In this document: piece by piece, positions 43,440 through 47,302 of the stretch
How the letters are laid out: each line of letters begins with the position of its first letter
How positions within the stretch are numbered: position 1 is the stretch's first letter
Assembly (NCBI GenBank): GCA_964370635.1
Contig: CAYJJU010000017.1
Coordinates: forward strand, 1-47,302
Direction of reading: 5' to 3'
DNA: 47,302 nt
Source of the DNA: SIG603 sp964370635
Lineage (GTDB): Bacteria; Bacillota; Clostridia; Oscillospirales; Acutalibacteraceae
The notes under the pieces: model-generated
Seen by the model: only the letters and a program-made list of their open reading frames with translations
What the model was told of the DNA's origin: nothing
The model's database searches: none
Translations under genes and position numbers: made by a program

Positions 43440-43890
43440 ATTTACCTAGAGATTTTGGTTTTGATACTCTATGGCCGCATCATATAGAAGATAATGCTCA
43501 CTGCTTAAAAATATATTTTTGCTCGGAACCTCCGACGGGGGTTTGAACTGACTTGCACTTTTCTTACTTTTTATTTACGCTGCAGTTTTCCCACGCGGCA
43601 CAAAATTTGTCATTATATAAATCTTCCTCGTGAATTAGCCTGTCGGGGCTCCCGACCGAGTTCGAATCCCGCAAAGCACAGATGACATCCAAAAAAACAC
43701 ACTTGAAAATTTCGCTTTTCAAAAACAAGAAAAGTGCTGAAAAGACCTTTAAAAGGGTTATTTTCAGCACTTTTTCTGTATGACATCCAGATGTGTCACA
43801 CCTTATGGAAGGTGTAACAGGTTTGGATATCTTTTTATTTTTATATAGGGTTTGAACTCGCCGTTCAGATTTAATACGATCGACCACTTT
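43440..43890. other. Non-coding stretch with hairpins and tRNA-like fragment
   Basis: No convincing gene. A plus-strand fragment at about 43632-43680 has a GTCGGG/CCCGAC stem followed by GAGTTCGAATCCCGC, like the variable and T arms of a tRNA, but the T stem does not pair properly and no acceptor arm is found. The decamer ATGACATCCA occurs twice (43682-43691 and 43780-43789). ACACCTT/AAGGTGT forms a small hairpin near 43800. GTTCAGATTTAATACG (43863-43878) matches one arm of the palindromes at 9468, 22776 and 24461. It looks like a mixture of decayed repeats. Confidence 0.5.
43730..43774. terminator. Bidirectional hairpin terminator
   Basis: AAAAGTGCTGAAAA (43730-43743) pairs with TTTTCAGCACTTTT (43761-43774), with A and T runs on both sides. 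It can end transcripts from the phosphodiesterase operon (stop at 43891) and protects the trp leader. The distance to the stop is about 115 bases. Confidence 0.7.
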
Positions 43891-44679
43891 TTACAATAAA
43901 CATTTTCCCTCAAAGTGCTTTGGAGCTTGTATTTCTAGTTCATTTAATATAGTTGGAGCTATATCCATCACGCTTGTCTTATCGGTGACTTTTTTTCCTG
44001 CCTCATAATTTTTGCCAAAAACCACTGCAAAAATCCCCATATCTTTGATATCATCTTGTCCATGTGATTTTGGTTTTGCTCCACCACCGTGGTCGGTTGT
44101 GAGAATTATCAGGCTATTATCCATTTTGCCCGATTTTTCAATCGCTTCTAAAATTCCTCCTACATAGCCGTCTATTCTGTCAAGCTCGGCATAATAATCT
44201 TTTGTAAAATAATCATGTTTGTGTCCTGCGGCATCCATTTCATCAAGCTGAACAAACAAGAAAGTATTTTCTCCCATATTTTCTATGAAAGAAACGATTT
44301 TATCTGTGACTTCTCTGTCACTGTCCCCTGTTTCCTTTGTCAGCCCGCCAATGTTTTCAAGTATGCCTGTATTAATCGGATTCCAATTTGAAATAGAGTG
44401 CAGCTTATACTCCTTTTTATTTTCCGACACCAGCCTGAAAACGCTTGGAAATTCATCAAATTCGTGTTTATAATCCACTATCATGTCGTTTGTATATCCG
44501 TGTTTATCAGGAGATACCGACAGCAACATACTTCCCCAGCACTGCGCCGAAATTGGTTTATACACTGTATGCATATTTTCATAAGTAGTGGATTTTTCCA
44601 TAAACTTTTTAATATTTTTTGTTTCGTGTTCTAAAACGCCTCTGCCTAGACCGTCAATTCCAAGTATAAATATATTCAT
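43891..44679 (-). CDS. Alkaline phosphatase/phosphodiesterase superfamily enzyme
   Basis: 262 residues of the two-metal phosphodiesterase/nucleotide pyrophosphatase fold. Metal ligands expected at Asp9 (ILGIDGLG), Asp149 and His153 (LDEMDAAGHKHD), Asp196-His197 (TTDHGG) and His206. The nucleophile is probably Ser44 in KPISAQCWGS, where related enzymes have Thr or Ser. No signal peptide or membrane segment, so it is cytosolic and short compared with secreted NPPs. It ends an operon with a GH36 enzyme and a sugar ABC ATPase. A role in clearing a phosphate or sulfate ester linked to that sugar is possible; the substrate is unknown. Confidence 0.75.
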   Translation of the reverse strand: MNIFILGIDGLGRGVLEHETKNIKKFMEKSTTYENMHTVYKPISAQCWGSMLLSVSPDKHGYTNDMIVDYKHEFDEFPSVFRLVSENKKEYKLHSISNWNPINTGILENIGGLTKETGDSDREVTDKIVSFIENMGENTFLFVQLDEMDAAGHKHDYFTKDYYAELDRIDGYVGGILEAIEKSGKMDNSLIILTTDHGGGAKPKSHGQDDIKDMGIFAVVFGKNYEAGKKVTDKTSVMDIAPTILNELEIQAPKHFEGKCLL

Positions 44680-44692
44680 AGTTTAAATCTCC

Positions 44693-46714
44693 TCAAATTA
44701 TTTCTAAAATCACTTTTTCTTTTACATCTCTACAGTCAAGTTTGTAAATTTTGTTTTCATTTTCACATTTCATTTCTTTTCCGTTAAGTCTTACTTTCAC
44801 ATCATCTTCACTGTAAAACAAGACTTCTCCACCTTGCTTTAAAATGTAAAAATTATCTCTTTGATACTCTATAGCAGCCGATGATATATACTTGTCGCAT
44901 AGCCCTAAAAACGCAATTTTATCTACTATTGGTGTAAATGAGTAAAGCGCTGAGTCACTGCCATTAAGCTCACTTTTAATAATTTCATTTTGTGAAATCA
45001 CGCTTGCCTTTTTCGCGTTATAGTCATATACAAGATAATACTTATTTTCGGCAAAACCGTTTATATCATTTACACTTATATTTGCTGGCACAGTTTTTTC
45101 TTCTAAATTACAATTAAACACACCAAGATAGCCTGTATTACCTTTGACATTGCACACTTTTACGGCATCTTTTTTTTTGTAAATCTGGCTTTTCGCTACT
45201 ACTCCCTGCCTGTCACATCTTAGAACATAACCGTCGTTTAGTATGAGTGGAAAAATCATTTCCGCTACAGTTTCTGCCACTCTATCGCTTATGTACAGAG
45301 GTCCACCGCTTAAAGCCCTTAAGTATGCATTATTTTTTGCCTCTTTATGATTTGTCCACCACATGTCCCAGTCGCCCAAAACTGCATATGAATGGTACAA
45401 AGTATTATAGGCGTTTTCGTAGACATGGGTTTTAAAGCTCTGCTCTTTTTTCGGGAAAAAGTCGTTACTGTTTCGTGTCACAGCACTTATAGGGCGGTTG
45501 AAAACCTGCTCCATAGCCATTCCCATACAGTTTATCATTGCACCGTCAAAGTTTATTCCCACCGATGCCTCAAGCCCCATATGACTCTCCTTTGACGCTT
45601 TTCCTATAGGCATTAAGCCTTTTGTAAATACCGAAAGCGAACTTTGTATATCTACTTTAACAAAGTCTATTTCTTGCTTTTTCAAGTATCTGTGCCACTC
45701 ATTCCAAAATGCAAAGCTCTTCTCCTTTGAGGGATAAGGTATGACGTCTCCTGTATTTGTGCAAAGTAAATTTTCGCCCATTTTATTGTAAATAGAAGAA
45801 TTTTTGCTAATAGTCCCCCAGTGACCGCCAAAACCTTGCCAAACACCTAGATTTTCCACCCCATAGTCCTTTAAGTTTCTCTTTAATCCCTTAAGCCCTG
45901 ACGGGAATTTATTAAAATCTTCTTTAAAGTCTAAAAGTTTCTCACCTTCGGCAGGCGACCAGCCGTGATCTAATAAAAACCATTTTACAGGCAAGTTTTT
46001 ATCCTTAAATTCCTTAGCCTTTTGCATTACACCGTCTTCGTTTACATCACTGTAAAATGCATTCCATGTGCAAAATCCGAGGTAATTAAATACATCTGGA
46101 TATCTGCGCTCTTTGGAATTCCTTTTTGTCGTATCAAGCACCTCAAATGCAGTTTTCATCGCCGTTTCATATGCAAGATAAGGGTCTTTATCAAAACTTA
46201 AAACAAATGCCTTTGTAGATACATATGAATATCCGTTTGTGTTTGCCGTTAGCGTAAGTTTAATTTTTTCATTATCAGGGTTTATTATCGACTTAAACTC
46301 TTCGTCGCAAATGGTTAAAATTACATAACTGTTTTCATTATTTTGCCATGATAAAACCTGAGTGTTTTTTGGTATTTCCTTAGTATTTTCACAAAAATCT
46401 GGTCTTGTCCACCAGCCGTTATAATTATAATGTGCTAGAAAATCGCTGTCCTTTTTTACATCTAAAATTAAAGAAATTCCGTCTTCTTTAAATCTTTTAT
46501 GATGATATGAGGTCTCGTTCTCAATTTTAACACTTATGCTTGCAACCAGTGTATTATCTTTATCCTGCAAACTTAAAACACCGTTAATTTCCGCTTTAGA
46601 AAACGAAAAACTTGTCTCGCTAAGTTTTTCAAGTTCCTCAATAAAAACGACTTGCCCACATTCTGTTATAAGCTCTATAGCACTTATTTTAAAGGTATTA
46701 TCTCTATTTTTCAT
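44693..46714 (-). CDS. GH36 alpha-galactosidase/raffinose-synthase-like enzyme
   Basis: 673 residues. Barrel from about residue 205 with LGFCTWNAFYSDVNEDG and WFLLDHGWSP. The nucleophile is Asp355 in FVKVDIQSSL and the acid/base is Asp418 in TRNSNDFFP. These match the raffinose synthase/Sip1 branch of GH36 more than the classical melibiases with WD-type motifs. No signal peptide, so it acts on an imported alpha-galactoside. It overlaps the ATPase gene by 11 bases and is followed by the phosphodiesterase gene after 13 bases. Hydrolase versus transferase activity cannot be decided from the sequence. Confidence 0.82.
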   Translation of the reverse strand: MKNRDNTFKISAIELITECGQVVFIEELEKLSETSFSFSKAEINGVLSLQDKDNTLVASISVKIENETSYHHKRFKEDGISLILDVKKDSDFLAHYNYNGWWTRPDFCENTKEIPKNTQVLSWQNNENSYVILTICDEEFKSIINPDNEKIKLTLTANTNGYSYVSTKAFVLSFDKDPYLAYETAMKTAFEVLDTTKRNSKERRYPDVFNYLGFCTWNAFYSDVNEDGVMQKAKEFKDKNLPVKWFLLDHGWSPAEGEKLLDFKEDFNKFPSGLKGLKRNLKDYGVENLGVWQGFGGHWGTISKNSSIYNKMGENLLCTNTGDVIPYPSKEKSFAFWNEWHRYLKKQEIDFVKVDIQSSLSVFTKGLMPIGKASKESHMGLEASVGINFDGAMINCMGMAMEQVFNRPISAVTRNSNDFFPKKEQSFKTHVYENAYNTLYHSYAVLGDWDMWWTNHKEAKNNAYLRALSGGPLYISDRVAETVAEMIFPLILNDGYVLRCDRQGVVAKSQIYKKKDAVKVCNVKGNTGYLGVFNCNLEEKTVPANISVNDINGFAENKYYLVYDYNAKKASVISQNEIIKSELNGSDSALYSFTPIVDKIAFLGLCDKYISSAAIEYQRDNFYILKQGGEVLFYSEDDVKVRLNGKEMKCENENKIYKLDCRDVKEKVILEII

Positions 46715-47302
46715 CTAAAATACTTATATTCCTTCCATCATTTTCTAGGTCAAAAATATGTACGCTTTCTTTATTGTATTTTACTGGAATAGTGTCGCCA
46801 TCCTTTATCGGAAAATCGCTTGAGCAAATCATTCTCACATATTCTTTCTCACAATCTTTTCCAAAACTAAGTTTTACTAAAAGCTTGTTGCCAAGATGCT
46901 CAATTAAAGTTACATACATATTTTGAGCCTGCTCATCATTACTGCTACAAGGCATGATTTCAGTAGGTCTTACGCCTATTGCTACCTTTTTGCCAATAAA
47001 GTCTTTGTATATCTCTTTCTTGTCAAATACATTAATGTACCCATCTTTTGTTTCGACTATATAGTCATTATCTCTTTTCTCCAAAACTCCTTCTAAAATA
47101 TTCATAGGAGGATTTCCTAAAAAGTTTGCAACAAACAGATTTATAGGTCTATTGTAAAGATCCTCAGGCGTTCCCATTTGTTGTATTCTTCCGCCGTCAA
47201 GTATTGCTATTTTATCGGCAATAGCCATAGCTTCCTCTTGGTCGTGAGTAACTATCACTGTTGTGAGGTTTAGCCTTTGTTGCAAAGTTCTTATTTCATC
47301 TC
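46704..47302 (-). CDS. Sugar ABC transporter ATPase, MsmX/UgpC type (partial)
   Basis: The 5' end lies beyond the window; the frame is open to base 47302. The first visible residues DEIRTLQQRLNLTTVIVTHD include the switch His. The rest holds DQEEAMAIADKIAILDGG, NRPINLFVANFLGNPPMN and the C-terminal TOBE regulatory domain with GVRPTEI. This pattern belongs to the multi-sugar import ATPases that serve several permeases. It overlaps the GH36 gene and shares its operon, so it likely energises uptake of the alpha-galactoside cleaved there. Walker A and the signature are not in view. Confidence 0.87.
   Translation of the reverse strand, partial: DEIRTLQQRLNLTTVIVTHDQEEAMAIADKIAILDGGRIQQMGTPEDLYNRPINLFVANFLGNPPMNILEGVLEKRDNDYIVETKDGYINVFDKKEIYKDFIGKKVAIGVRPTEIMPCSSNDEQAQNMYVTLIEHLGNKLLVKLSFGKDCEKEYVRMICSSDFPIKDGDTIPVKYNKESVHIFDLENDGRNISILDEK

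Noticed and set aside
43630..43680. A functional tRNA gene
   Set aside because: Only a variable-arm-like stem and a mismatched T arm are present; no acceptor or anticodon stem could be found on either strand.
43564..43887. A 107-codon minus-strand open frame
   Set aside because: It runs through the hairpin terminator at 43730-43774 and the tRNA-like fragment, lacks a ribosome site and has no recognisable domain.

Overview
The window looks like a low-G+C Gram-positive anaerobe of the class Clostridia, probably gut-associated. Reasons: A+T-rich DNA, AGGAGG-type ribosome sites, a T-box leader on the trp operon, PxTG-type sortase tails on surface proteins, a second RsmH-type methylase, and clostridial-style sugar and pyrimidine catabolism genes. 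Almost everything is on the minus strand; the only intact plus-strand gene is an AraC-type regulator. The species cannot be named from the sequence.

Layout, low to high coordinate: (1) 1-2240, an operon of a YgbA-family protein and a CydDC-like ABC exporter pair (the second exporter gene is cut by the window edge), with a strong promoter and a MarR-like palindrome. (2) 2281-2536, a hairpin-rich repeat. (3) 2558-7049, a YicI-type GH31 alpha-xylosidase with a frameshifted MFS transporter, divergent from the AraC regulator. (4) 7218-22520, three surface proteins: two tandem mosaic paralogues with PETGD tails and one giant 3471-residue protein. (5) 22833-24513, a stand-alone RsmH paralogue and a scar where a decayed surface-protein tail abuts a decayed histidine-kinase end. 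(6) 24520-36549, an apparent 11-gene operon for reductive pyrimidine degradation with its own ABC importer and PucR regulator. (7) 36700-43423, a complete trpEGDCFBA operon behind a tryptophan T-box. (8) 43440-43890, a non-coding stretch rich in hairpins and repeat-like sequence. (9) 43891-47302, a carbohydrate operon: MsmX/UgpC-type ATPase, GH36 enzyme, phosphodiesterase.

The pyrimidine operon is metabolically coherent: ABC import, dihydropyrimidine dehydrogenase (PreA), dihydropyrimidinase, carbamoyl-beta-alanine hydrolase, beta-alanine aminotransferase, then an iron alcohol dehydrogenase that could reduce malonate semialdehyde to 3-hydroxypropionate. It has three unusual points. Its substrate-binding lipoprotein is a circular permutation: the second half of the NMT1-type fold precedes the first half in one open frame. 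Its leader holds two similar terminator-like hairpins between a good promoter and the first gene. Its PreA carries an extra N-terminal two-motif cysteine domain, and no PreT partner is in the operon.

Other points of interest are a conserved palindromic terminator that occurs three times (9468, 22776, 24461), gene-conversion-like identity between the surface paralogues, and the pairing of YgbA with a CydDC-like exporter, which suggests a nitrosative or thiol stress operon. All calls come from reading the sequence and from memory of protein families; no database search was run.
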